Positions 18,272 to 27,025 of a DNA stretch of 64,000 bases are shown here, one piece after another. The notes beneath the pieces are model-generated. The model had not been told where the DNA came from and made no database searches. It saw nothing but the letters and a program-made list of their open reading frames with translations. Positions within the stretch are counted from its first letter, which is position 1; each line of letters begins with the position of its first letter. The DNA is from Facklamia sp964471435 (lineage in GTDB: Bacteria; Bacillota; Bacilli; Lactobacillales; Aerococcaceae). The position numbers and the translations under genes are program-made. The stretch spans positions 1 through 64,000 of the forward strand of contig CAYYGA010000004.1 of assembly GCA_964471435.1 (NCBI GenBank), written 5' to 3'.

Positions 18272-18826
18272 TTAATTATTTAATATTTCATCTTCTTTGA
18301 TTTTGGTTAAGCGATCTATTTCTGCTGTCGCTTCATCAGTTAATTTTTGAATATCTTTTTCATAACGTTTAACATCATCTTCAGTTAATTCGTTATTTTT
18401 TTCTGCTTTTTTTGCGTCATCAATGCCGTCACGGCGGACATTCCGTACAGAAACTTTAGCATTTTCTTGTTCTTTACCTACTAATTTTACTAATTCTTCG
18501 CGGCGTTCTTTAGTTAAAGCAGGTACAACTAAACGGATGACATCTCCATCATTAGTTGGAGTAATTCCTACATCGCTCATTAAAATAGCTTTTTCAATAT
18601 CTTTCAAAGAACCTTTATCGTAAGGTGAAATTACTAACATACGTGCTTCTGGAACTGTAATACTTGCTAATTGGTTTAAAGGTGTTGGTGCACCGTAATA
18701 TAAAACACTAACGCGATCTAAGATACTAGCATTTGCTACACCCGCACGAATAGTTCCTAATTCGCGTTGGTAAGCATCAATTGATTTTTGCATGCGCGAT
18801 TTAGTGTTGCTTAATATATCTGCCAT
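18272..18826 (-). CDS. frr: Ribosome recycling factor
   Basis: Splits post-termination ribosomes together with EF-G. The 184 residues show the family's long three-helix bundle: the N-terminal helix with RMQKSIDAYQRELGTIRAG, the beta domain with YGAPTPLNQLASITVPEAR, and the C-terminal helices with NVRRDGIDDAKKAEK. The length is standard. It has its own promoter at 18866-18894 and its own terminator. Confidence 0.98.
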   Translation of the reverse strand: MADILSNTKSRMQKSIDAYQRELGTIRAGVANASILDRVSVLYYGAPTPLNQLASITVPEARMLVISPYDKGSLKDIEKAILMSDVGITPTNDGDVIRLVVPALTKERREELVKLVGKEQENAKVSVRNVRRDGIDDAKKAEKNNELTEDDVKRYEKDIQKLTDEATAEIDRLTKIKEDEILNN

Positions 18827-18865
18827 TTAAATCCCCCTGTTTTAGTTAAATCACTTCTAAATTTT

Positions 18866-18894
18866 ATTATAGCAAATTTATCATCATTTGTGAA
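18866..18894 (-). promoter_or_regulatory. Promoter of frr
   Basis: Minus strand -35 TTCACA (18889-18894), 17-bp spacer, -10 TATAAT (18866-18871), about 40 bp upstream of the frr start. Confidence 0.65.
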
Positions 18895-18960
18895 TACGCT
18901 GTCTCGTGAGTAAATTGATAGAGTTGGTTAGAGAATTAATTTATTTTTTTAACTAAAAAC

Positions 18961-19698
18961 TTAATCCTTTTCGATTAACAAATCTCCTACAGTGGTACCA
19001 ATATTTTCACCAACAACAACACGTTTAATATTTCCCGGTACGTTTAAATTGAAAACTACCAGAGGTATATTATTATCCATTGATAATGAAGAGGCAGTAG
19101 CATCCATTACTTTCAATCCTTTAGAAATAACATCTAAGTGAGATAGAGTGTCATATTTGACCGCTTCTTGATCTACTTTAGGATCTGCACTATATACTCC
19201 ATCCACATTGTTTTTAGCCATTAAAATAACATCTGCTTCAATTTCAGCTGCACGTAAGGCTGCGGTTGTATCAGTAGTAAAATAAGGATTTCCTGTCCCG
19301 CCTGCAAATATTACTACACGTCCTTTTTGCAGATGACGTACTGCCCGGCGACGGATATAAGGCTCTGCGACTTGTCGCATATCAATAGAAGTTTGTACAC
19401 GTGAGGGTACTTCCAAGTTTTCTAAAGAGTCCTGTAAAGCTAGAGCATTCATGACTGTAGCCAACATCCCCATATAGTCTGCTTGCGCCCGGTCCATCCC
19501 CATCTCAGACCCGATACTACCACGCCAAATATTTCCTCCGCCTACTACAATAGCAATTTCAATTCCTAATTCATAAACTTCCTTTAACTGCTCGGTAATT
19601 GACTGCACAGTTTGAGGATCAATTCCATATCCTTGTTCTCCTGCTAAAGCTTCTCCACTTAGTTTTAAAACAATGCGTTTATATTTTGGTTCTGCCAT
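18961..19698 (-). CDS. pyrH: UMP kinase (uridylate kinase, PyrH)
   Basis: Phosphorylates UMP to UDP; hexameric member of the amino acid kinase family. Visible: KRIVLKLSGEALAG at the N-terminus, the glycine loop VVGGGNIWRG, and AGGTGNPYFTTDTTAALRA. The length of 245 residues is normal. Start ATG at 19698 has AAGGTGAAGAG upstream. It follows tsf after a terminator only 33 bp upstream, so expression probably depends partly on read-through. Confidence 0.98.
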   Translation of the reverse strand: MAEPKYKRIVLKLSGEALAGEQGYGIDPQTVQSITEQLKEVYELGIEIAIVVGGGNIWRGSIGSEMGMDRAQADYMGMLATVMNALALQDSLENLEVPSRVQTSIDMRQVAEPYIRRRAVRHLQKGRVVIFAGGTGNPYFTTDTTAALRAAEIEADVILMAKNNVDGVYSADPKVDQEAVKYDTLSHLDVISKGLKVMDATASSLSMDNNIPLVVFNLNVPGNIKRVVVGENIGTTVGDLLIEKD

Positions 19699-19731
19699 CT
19701 CTTCACCTTTCTAACTGTTGATAATTTTCTT

Positions 19732-19758
19732 AAAAAAAGCCCCAGTTCAGACTGGGGC
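19732..19758 (-). terminator. Rho-independent terminator after tsf
   Basis: Perfect 8-bp GC-rich stem GCCCCAGT/ACTGGGGC (19739-19758) with a 4-nt loop and seven Ts on the minus strand. It lies 17 bp after the tsf stop. Confidence 0.95.
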
Positions 19759-19775
19759 ATTTGATATAATAAAGA

Positions 19776-20657
19776 TTAGTTGTTCATTTGAGATGCAACT
19801 TCATCTGCAAAGTTTTCATTACGTTTTTCCATACCTTCTCCAACTTCAAAACGTACAAACTCTGCAACTTTTCCGCCTTTAGAGCTTACATAATCGCCAA
19901 CTTTTTGGTCGCCGTCTTTAACAAAAGCTTGTTCATTTAAAACGATCTCAGAGTAGAATTTACCCATACGTCCTTCAACGATTTTGTCAACAATATTTTC
20001 AGGCTTGCCTTCATTTAATGTTAATTCACGTTGAACTGCTCTTTCACGTTCAATTTCATCAGCATTGACGTCTTCACGACTTAAGTATTTAGGATTAATT
20101 GCAGCAACGTGCATTGCTACATCTTTAGCAACATCTGTGTCCTGAGTATCTGTTACTACAGTTAAAACACCAATTTTACCGCCCATATGTGAATATTCAC
20201 CAAATGCATCATTATCGCCTTTAGTTAATACTGCAAAACGACGGAATGAGATTTTTTCACCAATTTTGTTAGTTGCTTCTGTAACTAAATCAGCAATTGT
20301 TTCTCCTTCAACTTCAATCGCGTTCGCTTCATCCATATCAGCAGGTTGATTCGCAGCTACCGCTTTTGCGATTGTATCCACTACATTAATGAATTGCTCA
20401 TTTTTAGCAACGAAGTCAGTTTCAGCATTCACTTCAACTAATGCTGCGACATTTCCATCAATGTGGATTGAGGTTAATCCTTCAGCTGCGATACGATCCG
20501 CTTTCTTAGCTGCTTTAGCTAATCCTTTTTCACGTAAAACATCAACTGCTTTATCCATATCCCCATCAACTTCAACTAATGCTTTTTTAGCATCCATCAT
20601 TCCAACACCAGTCATATCACGTAGTTCTTTTACTTGTTTAGCTGTTACATTGGCCAT
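19776..20657 (-). CDS. tsf: Elongation factor Ts
   Basis: Nucleotide exchange factor for EF-Tu. The N-terminal UBA-like domain shows VKELRDMTGVGMMDAKKALVE and the core contains EVNAETDFVAKNEQF, the classic EF-Ts signature. The 293 residues match the family. Start ATG at 20657 has AAGGAGG upstream. It is downstream of rpsB, with a terminator between them, and may also have its own weak promoter (TATACT near 20704). Confidence 0.98.
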   Translation of the reverse strand: MANVTAKQVKELRDMTGVGMMDAKKALVEVDGDMDKAVDVLREKGLAKAAKKADRIAAEGLTSIHIDGNVAALVEVNAETDFVAKNEQFINVVDTIAKAVAANQPADMDEANAIEVEGETIADLVTEATNKIGEKISFRRFAVLTKGDNDAFGEYSHMGGKIGVLTVVTDTQDTDVAKDVAMHVAAINPKYLSREDVNADEIERERAVQRELTLNEGKPENIVDKIVEGRMGKFYSEIVLNEQAFVKDGDQKVGDYVSSKGGKVAEFVRFEVGEGMEKRNENFADEVASQMNN

Positions 20658-20814
20658 TTAATTAAAATCCTCCTTGAAGTTATCTCTTTGTTACTACCTT
20701 TATCAGTATATCAAATTTTATTGAATGACTAAAGCCATAAATCATTTATTTGGATTAAATAGCTGTTTTCAACCTGATAACCGTTAAAAAGAGCAACAAT
20801 TCACTTTTTTTCAT

Positions 20815-20862
20815 CAAAAAACTGTCTCTCAAACAGCACTTGTTAATGCAATTGAGAGACAG
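20815..20862 (-). terminator. Terminator between rpsB and tsf
   Basis: 11-bp perfect stem CTGTCTCTCAA/TTGAGAGACAG (20822-20832 with 20852-20862) and a TTTTTTG tail on the minus strand. It lies 23 bp after the rpsB stop and probably lowers tsf transcription relative to rpsB. Confidence 0.88.
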
Positions 20863-20884
20863 CTGTTAATTAATTATCTATTTC

Positions 20885-21691
20885 TTATTCTTCTGTAGCT
20901 GCTTCTGCTGTTTCTTCTGTTGCAGAAGATTTTTCTTCAGATTCGTTTTTATCAAATAAATTGTTGAAGAATTCTTGGTCTGACTGCTCGCTTGAATCGG
21001 TATCAATTTGACCTTGGTTCGCTTCAATTGATGCTTCTGCTACTGCAGATGTGATTAATTTGATTGCACGAATTGCATCATCGTTAGATGGAATTACATA
21101 GTCAATCTCATCAGGATCACAGTTTGTATCAACCATCGCTACGATTGGAATATTTAATTTTTGTGCCTCTTGAACCGCAATACGCTCTTTACGAGGATCT
21201 ACGATGAAGATAACATCAGGGATTCTAGGCATATCTTTAATTCCGCCTAAGAATTTTTCTAAGCGATCCCATTCTTTACGAAGTTCGCCGACTTCTTTTT
21301 TAGGTAATACATCGAACGTTCCGTCTACTTCCATTTGTTCGATTTCTTTTAGTCGTTTGATACGTCCTTGGATTGTATCCCAGTTAGTTAACAATCCACC
21401 TAACCAACGTTCGTTGATATAGAATTGTCCTGCACGTTCAGCTTGCTCAACGATAGCCTGTTGTGCTTGTTTTTTAGTTCCAACAAATAAAACAATACCA
21501 CCGTCTGCTACTGTGTCACGTACGAAGTTATAAGCTGTATCCACTAATTTAACTGTTTGTTGCAAATCGATAATGTAGATACCGTTACGCTCCGTAAAGA
21601 TATAACGTTTCATTTTTGGGTTCCAACGACGTGTTTGGTGGCCAAAGTGCACACCAGCTTCTAACAATTGTTTCATAGAAATAACTGCCAT
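20885..21691 (-). CDS. rpsB: 30S ribosomal protein S2
   Basis: Small-subunit protein. Visible: MKQLLEAGVHFGHQTRRWNPKM at the start (positions 6 on), VGTKKQAQQ, NERWLGGLLTN and VIPSNDDAIRAIKLIT. The core ends near residue 225 and is followed by an acidic tail of about 40 residues (Glu, Asp, Ser and Thr). Start ATG at 21691 has AAGAGGAG upstream. Preceded by a structured leader and its own promoter. Confidence 0.98.
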   Translation of the reverse strand: MAVISMKQLLEAGVHFGHQTRRWNPKMKRYIFTERNGIYIIDLQQTVKLVDTAYNFVRDTVADGGIVLFVGTKKQAQQAIVEQAERAGQFYINERWLGGLLTNWDTIQGRIKRLKEIEQMEVDGTFDVLPKKEVGELRKEWDRLEKFLGGIKDMPRIPDVIFIVDPRKERIAVQEAQKLNIPIVAMVDTNCDPDEIDYVIPSNDDAIRAIKLITSAVAEASIEANQGQIDTDSSEQSDQEFFNNLFDKNESEEKSSATEETAEAATEE

Positions 21692-21830
21692 AATTTGTAT
21701 TCTCCTCTTGGTTTTTTATTTTCCTCCGATGATTTCGTCTATTTTGTAGACTCCCGTGAGAAAGCACCTTACAAAATATCCATCAGCGTGTGAATTGTGC
21801 TGTGGAAAAAACATTTCCGCTTGAGCACTC
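21692..21830 (-). ncRNA. Structured 5' leader of rpsB (Lacto-rpsB-like)
   Basis: About 140 nt lie between the likely start point and the rpsB ATG. On the minus strand an 8-bp perfect stem ATTTTGTA/TACAAAAT (21770-21777 with 21741-21748) encloses a 21-nt loop. A second hairpin GTCTA-N5-TAGAC (21737-21751) uses some of the same bases, so the two exclude each other. Lactobacillales are known to carry the Lacto-rpsB RNA motif here; I did not test the match to that model. Confidence 0.5.
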
Positions 21831-21837
21831 CTCCTAT

Positions 21838-21864
21838 TTTATAGTATGCCGGTCATTAATGCAA
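21838..21864 (-). promoter_or_regulatory. Probable promoter of rpsB
   Basis: Minus strand TTGCAT (21859-21864), a short 15-bp spacer and TATAAA (21838-21843), followed by an AGGAGG-rich leader start. The spacing is suboptimal. Confidence 0.45.
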
Positions 21865-21952
21865 GCAGAGTTTTCAAAAAAATCCGGCAGTTTTATTTCA
21901 CTTTATTTGCTTCTTTATTTCACATATTATTGAATAGTGAAGAGGTGATAAG

Positions 21953-23140
21953 ATGGGATCAATGGAAGCTTATATAAAGCAATACGGTAATTTAACTTTT
22001 GAACAGTTAGCTTTTAATGAAATCGATGCACTCATTCTGGATGAAATGGTTTATCTACCAATCGATTTATTTATTGGTGAGAGTTTTAATTTTGAAGATG
22101 GAATGACCATCCAGGAACTTTCTCAGGCCTACCGCCCATACGCTAAGCACTTCATGGTGACTAATAAACCTTTAGCTTCTGCTCACCGAACCCGTTTATT
22201 AAATTTGGCAGGTCAATATAAACGCTATCGTGATTTAAGAGTGGCTGGCTTTCAAAACAAAGTAGATTTAACTATTGAAACACAATCTGCCTATTTATTA
22301 ATAGAGATAAATACTGATAAAATCTTAGTGTTTTTTCGAGGGACCGATGATTTAATTATCGGATGGAAGGAAGATTTTGTATTACTTTACCAATCTTCTA
22401 TTCCAGCTCAAATTTATGCCACCCAGTACTTACGAGCTGTCTTTGAAGCCTACCCTGCTGCTTCTTATATTATAGTCGGCCATTCCAAAGGGGGACACCT
22501 TGCTTTATATGCTGCCAGCCGCTTGGAGGAAAAACAGATCCAGCAAATAGAAGTCATCTATACTTTTGATGCCGTGGGCCAGCACCCGCATATCCTAAAG
22601 CGTCGCAATATGCAGTTAGTTTCTAAGCGTCATGTAAGAATTATACCGGATGATTCAATTGTTGGAGTGATGCTTTTTCACCTAACAGAACCGACGATAA
22701 TTAAAAGTTCTAAGAGGTCTTTTTGGCAACATGATCCTAGAAACTGGCATATCATTAATACCCAGTTAAGTCGTGTCGATACTACTTCCGCTATTAGTAA
22801 AATTACTGACCGGGCCAGCAAAAAACTTTTAGCTAATTACACTCCTCCTCAACGTAAACAAATAGCACAAATTGTATTTGATTTACTGAATGAAACAAAG
22901 GTCTTATCTATTAATGAATGGTTAGAAGACCCTCCCAAACATTTAGCAGCTATGCGCTCTGCTTATTTAAAGTTAGATATAGAAACTCAAAAGGATTTAA
23001 AAGAAGCAGTAAGTTATTACACAAATTTTATTATTAAGGAACTAAGGCACTATTATAAAGAAAACCTTACTGATTCCATAAGAGAAACAGCCGCCTGGTT
23101 TCGTAATATATTTACTTTTGCACGTCATTTTTTCCCTTAA
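21953..23140 (+). CDS. Alpha/beta-hydrolase, Mbeg1-like / DUF2974 family
   Basis: Predicted lipase- or esterase-like hydrolase of the DUF2974 family; the substrate is unknown. The nucleophile elbow is VGHSKGGHLALYAA near residues 175-188, after the strand-turn LVFFRGTDDLIIGWKEDF. Candidate Asp and His of the triad lie in TFDAVGQ and near HDPRNWHIIN. No signal peptide is visible, so it is probably cytosolic. Start ATG at 21953 has GAGGTGATAAG upstream. It is the only plus-strand gene in the first 36 kb, convergent with icd. The function beyond hydrolase is not inferable. Confidence 0.8.
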   Translation: MGSMEAYIKQYGNLTFEQLAFNEIDALILDEMVYLPIDLFIGESFNFEDGMTIQELSQAYRPYAKHFMVTNKPLASAHRTRLLNLAGQYKRYRDLRVAGFQNKVDLTIETQSAYLLIEINTDKILVFFRGTDDLIIGWKEDFVLLYQSSIPAQIYATQYLRAVFEAYPAASYIIVGHSKGGHLALYAASRLEEKQIQQIEVIYTFDAVGQHPHILKRRNMQLVSKRHVRIIPDDSIVGVMLFHLTEPTIIKSSKRSFWQHDPRNWHIINTQLSRVDTTSAISKITDRASKKLLANYTPPQRKQIAQIVFDLLNETKVLSINEWLEDPPKHLAAMRSAYLKLDIETQKDLKEAVSYYTNFIIKELRHYYKENLTDSIRETAAWFRNIFTFARHFFP

Positions 23141-23175
23141 TAAGAACAGCTTTAATATAAATAAGGGTCTTATGC

Positions 23176-23203
23176 AAAACCGGCTGTTCCAGCAGGCTTT
23201 TTT
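23176..23203. terminator. Bidirectional terminator between the hydrolase gene and icd
   Basis: Stem CC-G-GCTG / CAGC-A-GG (23180-23196) with a 3-nt loop and one mismatch, flanked by CTTTTTT on the plus side and TTTTG on the minus side, between convergent genes. Confidence 0.65.
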
Positions 23204-23225
23204 GAAGATTAACTGATCTGCCAGC

Positions 23226-24233
23226 TTAATATTTTTTTAAGTTACTTATTAAATATTCAGTAAATTCACTGGTAGATGCTGTCCCCTTAATATCTCGTGT
23301 GCGTTGTTCGGCTGCAGTTAATGTTTCATCCAAGGCCTGCCGAATATTATCTGCTTGAGCAGACATGTTGAGATGGTCCAACATCATACAGGCAGATAAT
23401 ATTAAAGCAGTTGGATTTGCGAGGTTTTGACCCGCAATGTCCGGTGCAGACCCGTGCACCGGCTCAAACAGCGCTATGTCCTCTCCAATATTTGCCCCTG
23501 GAATTAATCCTAAGCCGCCTACTAAGCCGGCGCATAAATCAGATAAAATATCACCGTATAAATTCTGTGTTAAAATAATGCTGTAATTTTCGGGATACAT
23601 CACCAGCTGCATACACATATTATCGATGAGTATTTCTTCTAATTCAATATTCGGATAGTCTGCAGCTACTTGGCGTGCTTCATCTAAAAAAAGACCATCA
23701 GTTAACTTCATAATGTTAGCTTTTGTGACTACGGTTACTTTATTCTCGCCTTGTCGATCAGCATATTCGAAAGCCTTTTTTGCAATCCGATGACTGGCTT
23801 TTCGTGTTATTATTTTTATCGAATGACATTCATCTTCAGATATTTGTTCTTCTATACCTGCATATAAATCCTCTGTGTTTTCTCTAAAAATAATATGATC
23901 AATGTTTGAGTACCGGGTTTTCACACCATCATGACTTTGAACGGGCCGCACATTTGCAAAAAGATCAAACTCCTTACGTAACTGAACATTCACAGAGCGG
24001 AAACCTTCACCAATAGGAGTGGTGATAGGTCCTTTTATAGCTACTTTATTCTTTTTTATAGACTCTAAAACGTTTTCCGGGATTAAACTGCCTGTTTCTT
24101 CATAAGCTGATTGTCCGGCTTGTACGGTTTCCCATTCAATCTCAGCCCCAGCAGCCTGCAACACTTTTATCATCGACTCGGTTATTTCTTCTCCAATACC
24201 ATCTCCTGGTATAAGTGTAATAGCTTGGTGCAT
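23226..24233 (-). CDS. icd: Isocitrate dehydrogenase, short NAD-type
   Basis: Oxidises isocitrate to 2-oxoglutarate. The 335-residue protein belongs to the isocitrate/isopropylmalate dehydrogenase family: N-terminal TLIPGDGIGEEI, the substrate helix with NVQLRKEFDLFANVRP, IIFRENTEDLYAG, and GEDIALFEPVHGSAPDIAGQ. The QLRKEFDLFANVRP form resembles the short NAD-linked isocitrate dehydrogenases rather than the ~420-residue NADP enzyme of B. subtilis. Isopropylmalate dehydrogenase is the alternative, but the acnA-citZ neighbours favour isocitrate. Start ATG at 24233 has AAGGAG; acnA ends 20 bp upstream. Confidence 0.9.
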   Translation of the reverse strand: MHQAITLIPGDGIGEEITESMIKVLQAAGAEIEWETVQAGQSAYEETGSLIPENVLESIKKNKVAIKGPITTPIGEGFRSVNVQLRKEFDLFANVRPVQSHDGVKTRYSNIDHIIFRENTEDLYAGIEEQISEDECHSIKIITRKASHRIAKKAFEYADRQGENKVTVVTKANIMKLTDGLFLDEARQVAADYPNIELEEILIDNMCMQLVMYPENYSIILTQNLYGDILSDLCAGLVGGLGLIPGANIGEDIALFEPVHGSAPDIAGQNLANPTALILSACMMLDHLNMSAQADNIRQALDETLTAAEQRTRDIKGTASTSEFTEYLISNLKKY

Positions 24234-24253
24234 AATATTAACTCCTTTAAATT

Positions 24254-26962
24254 TTATTCTAATAGTAATGCTTGTTTTTTACGTATTACAAAAGGCAAGA
24301 TTCCTTCATGATGATAATAATTAATATCTGCTTGTGAATCGAAACGCACAAGCACTTTAAAATTAGTCTTTTCGCCTCGGGGGTTTACAGCAGTGGCATC
24401 GATAATATCATGAATACCAGTCTTTTCATCTAAATAAAGTGATATAATTTCTTCTCCATCTAAACCGAGCTCGTCCGCCCCTTCACCCGGCATAAATTCT
24501 AAAGGAAGAACACCCATCATTACTAAATTAGCCCGGTGAATTCTTTCAAAGGATTTTGCTATAACAGCTTTAACATTTAATAAGCCTACTCCTTTTGCTG
24601 CCCAGTCTCTGGAAGAGCCCATACCATAGTCTTCTCCTGCTAAAATAACTAAACCGGTTCCGGCTTTTTTATAGCGCATAGCAGCATCGAATATAGTTAA
24701 AACTTCACCGGTAGGAAAGTGTTTTGTAAAACTTCCTTCTTTTCCGGTTACTAACTGGTTTCGTATCCGAATGTTGGCCAAGGTGCCCCGCATCATCACT
24801 TTATGATTTCCTCTACGTGAGCCGTAAGAGTTAAAATCCATAAAAGACACCTCTTTATTTAGCAAATAATGTCCTGCTGCTGAAGTTCGAGGGATAGCAC
24901 CTGCCGGTGAGATATGATCAGTGGTGACTGAGTCACTGAATTTTGCTAAGACACGCAGATCAGTTAGAGCTTCCACTTTTTTTAATTCTAAAGTAAAATC
25001 TTCGAAAAATGGCGGATTTTGTATATAAGTAGATTCCCCGTCCCACTCATATAAAATACTCTCTGGAATAGCTACAGCATTCCACACTTCATTATTATCA
25101 AAAACATCAGCGTAACTTTCTGTAAATAAATCCTTGGTAACATATTTTTCAACATAGTCATTAATTTCTGAATGACTTGGCCAAATATCTTTTAAATAGA
25201 CATCCTGTCCGGAATAATCTTGTCCGAGTGCTTCCTTTTTCCAATCGATATTAATTTTTCCTGATAAAGCGTAAGCTATAACAAGAGGCGGTGATGCTAA
25301 GTAATTAGCTTTAATTGCCGGGTGAATCCGACCTTCAAAATTACGGTTGCCGGATAAAACTGAACAGGCCACCAAAGATTCTTCATTAACAACTTCTTCC
25401 AGCTTCGCATCTAAATCACCGGAATTCCCGATACATGTAGTACAGCCATATCCTACTAAATGAAACCCAAGCTTTCGCATCGCCGGAGCCAGACCTGCTG
25501 CTTCAATATAAGCCGTCACCGCTTTAGATCCAGGAGCAAAAGAAGTTTTGACGTAAGGTTTAGTTTTTAACCCTAAAGCCGCTGCTTTTTCAGCAAGTAA
25601 AGCACCAGCCATCATGACATAAGGATTGGATGTATTGGTACATGAAGTAATGGAAGCAATTAAAACGGATCCGTGTGTCAAATCTACTGTTTGATCTTTC
25701 CACTTAAATGATATTGTTTTTTGAGCTGCTTCCTCAGTTAATCCAAAGCCATGATTGCCCATAGGATTTGTTAAGCTGTTAATAAATTTTTCGGGCACAT
25801 CTGATAAACTCACCCGGTCTTGAGGGCGTTTGGGTCCGGATAAAGATGTTTCCACCTGGGTTAAATCGAATTCAATTAAACGGGTAAATTCTACTTGATT
25901 TGCCGGATCATAAAACAGATGATTCACTTTAGCATAGTCTTCAATAAGTGCTATTCTTTCATCACTTCTGTTGGTTAGATGCAGATAGTCCAATGTTTCT
26001 TGGTCAATAGGGAAGAAACCGCATGTAGCCCCGTATTCAGGCGCCATATTAGATAAAGTAGCACGATCAGCTAAACTCAATGATTGATAACCCGGCCCAA
26101 AAAACTCTACAAAAGATCCGACCACCCCTACTGTACGTAATTTCTCAGTAAGTGTTAAAGCTAAATCGGTAGCATTTGATGTCGGTGCTAACCTTCCTGT
26201 CAATTTAACTCCTACTACTGGTGGGATAGGTGCATATGAAGCCTCGCCTAACATGGCCGCTTCTGCTTCTATTCCCCCTACTCCCCAGCCTAATACACCT
26301 AAACCATTGACCATGGTGGTATGAGAATCAGTTCCTACTAAAGAATCAGGAGCTGCAACAAGCTGTCCTTTTTCATCTTCGTTTGTCAAAACAACATCTG
26401 ATAAAAATTCAATATTTACTTGATGAATAATTCCGGTAGCTGGAGGCACTACCCGAAAATTTTTAAAAGACTGCTGCGCCCACTTGGCAAATTTATAGCG
26501 CTCATCATTGCGTTGGAATTCTTTTTGCATATTTTTAAAAAGGGCATCATCCTGGCCGAAGTAATTCACTTGAACTGAATGATCTATTACCATATCCACC
26601 GGTACTTCGGGATTGATTACCGAAGGATCCTGTCCTAAAGTGACCATTGTTTCGCGCATAGAAGCTAAATCAACAATAGAGGCGACTCCGGTTAAATCCT
26701 GCAAGACCACCCGCATGGGTTTAAAAGGATACTCTGTTATTTCCTGAGTCTCCTTCCAATGAATTAAAGCTTTTATATGGTCGATAGTTATATTTTTGCC
26801 GTCAAATTGCCGGATGACAGATTCAAGTAAAACCCGGATGCTGTAGGGAAGCTGTCGAACATTACCACCAAAATCTTTGGCTGCTTTTTCGATATCATAA
26901 TAGAAAAATGATTGCTCTCTATTAACGTAATGACATAAATATTTTTCTTTTTTAAAACTCAT
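24254..26962 (-). CDS. acnA: Aconitate hydratase
   Basis: 4Fe-4S enzyme that interconverts citrate and isocitrate. The 902-residue AcnA/IRP-type protein shows VDLASMRETM, LVGTDSHTTMVNGLGVLGWGVGGIEAE, cluster ligands in SCTNTSNP and GYGCTTCIGNSG, and the C-terminal swivel domain with GSSRDWAAKG. Start ATG at 26962 has AAGGGGG upstream. It lies 63 bp after citZ and 20 bp before icd, forming a citrate-to-2-oxoglutarate operon. Confidence 0.97.
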   Translation of the reverse strand: MSFKKEKYLCHYVNREQSFFYYDIEKAAKDFGGNVRQLPYSIRVLLESVIRQFDGKNITIDHIKALIHWKETQEITEYPFKPMRVVLQDLTGVASIVDLASMRETMVTLGQDPSVINPEVPVDMVIDHSVQVNYFGQDDALFKNMQKEFQRNDERYKFAKWAQQSFKNFRVVPPATGIIHQVNIEFLSDVVLTNEDEKGQLVAAPDSLVGTDSHTTMVNGLGVLGWGVGGIEAEAAMLGEASYAPIPPVVGVKLTGRLAPTSNATDLALTLTEKLRTVGVVGSFVEFFGPGYQSLSLADRATLSNMAPEYGATCGFFPIDQETLDYLHLTNRSDERIALIEDYAKVNHLFYDPANQVEFTRLIEFDLTQVETSLSGPKRPQDRVSLSDVPEKFINSLTNPMGNHGFGLTEEAAQKTISFKWKDQTVDLTHGSVLIASITSCTNTSNPYVMMAGALLAEKAAALGLKTKPYVKTSFAPGSKAVTAYIEAAGLAPAMRKLGFHLVGYGCTTCIGNSGDLDAKLEEVVNEESLVACSVLSGNRNFEGRIHPAIKANYLASPPLVIAYALSGKINIDWKKEALGQDYSGQDVYLKDIWPSHSEINDYVEKYVTKDLFTESYADVFDNNEVWNAVAIPESILYEWDGESTYIQNPPFFEDFTLELKKVEALTDLRVLAKFSDSVTTDHISPAGAIPRTSAAGHYLLNKEVSFMDFNSYGSRRGNHKVMMRGTLANIRIRNQLVTGKEGSFTKHFPTGEVLTIFDAAMRYKKAGTGLVILAGEDYGMGSSRDWAAKGVGLLNVKAVIAKSFERIHRANLVMMGVLPLEFMPGEGADELGLDGEEIISLYLDEKTGIHDIIDATAVNPRGEKTNFKVLVRFDSQADINYYHHEGILPFVIRKKQALLLE

Positions 26963-27025
26963 CCGATATCCCCCTTAAACTTTTTAGATTATTATCACGT
27001 AAGTCATTTAACTAGACACCCATTG

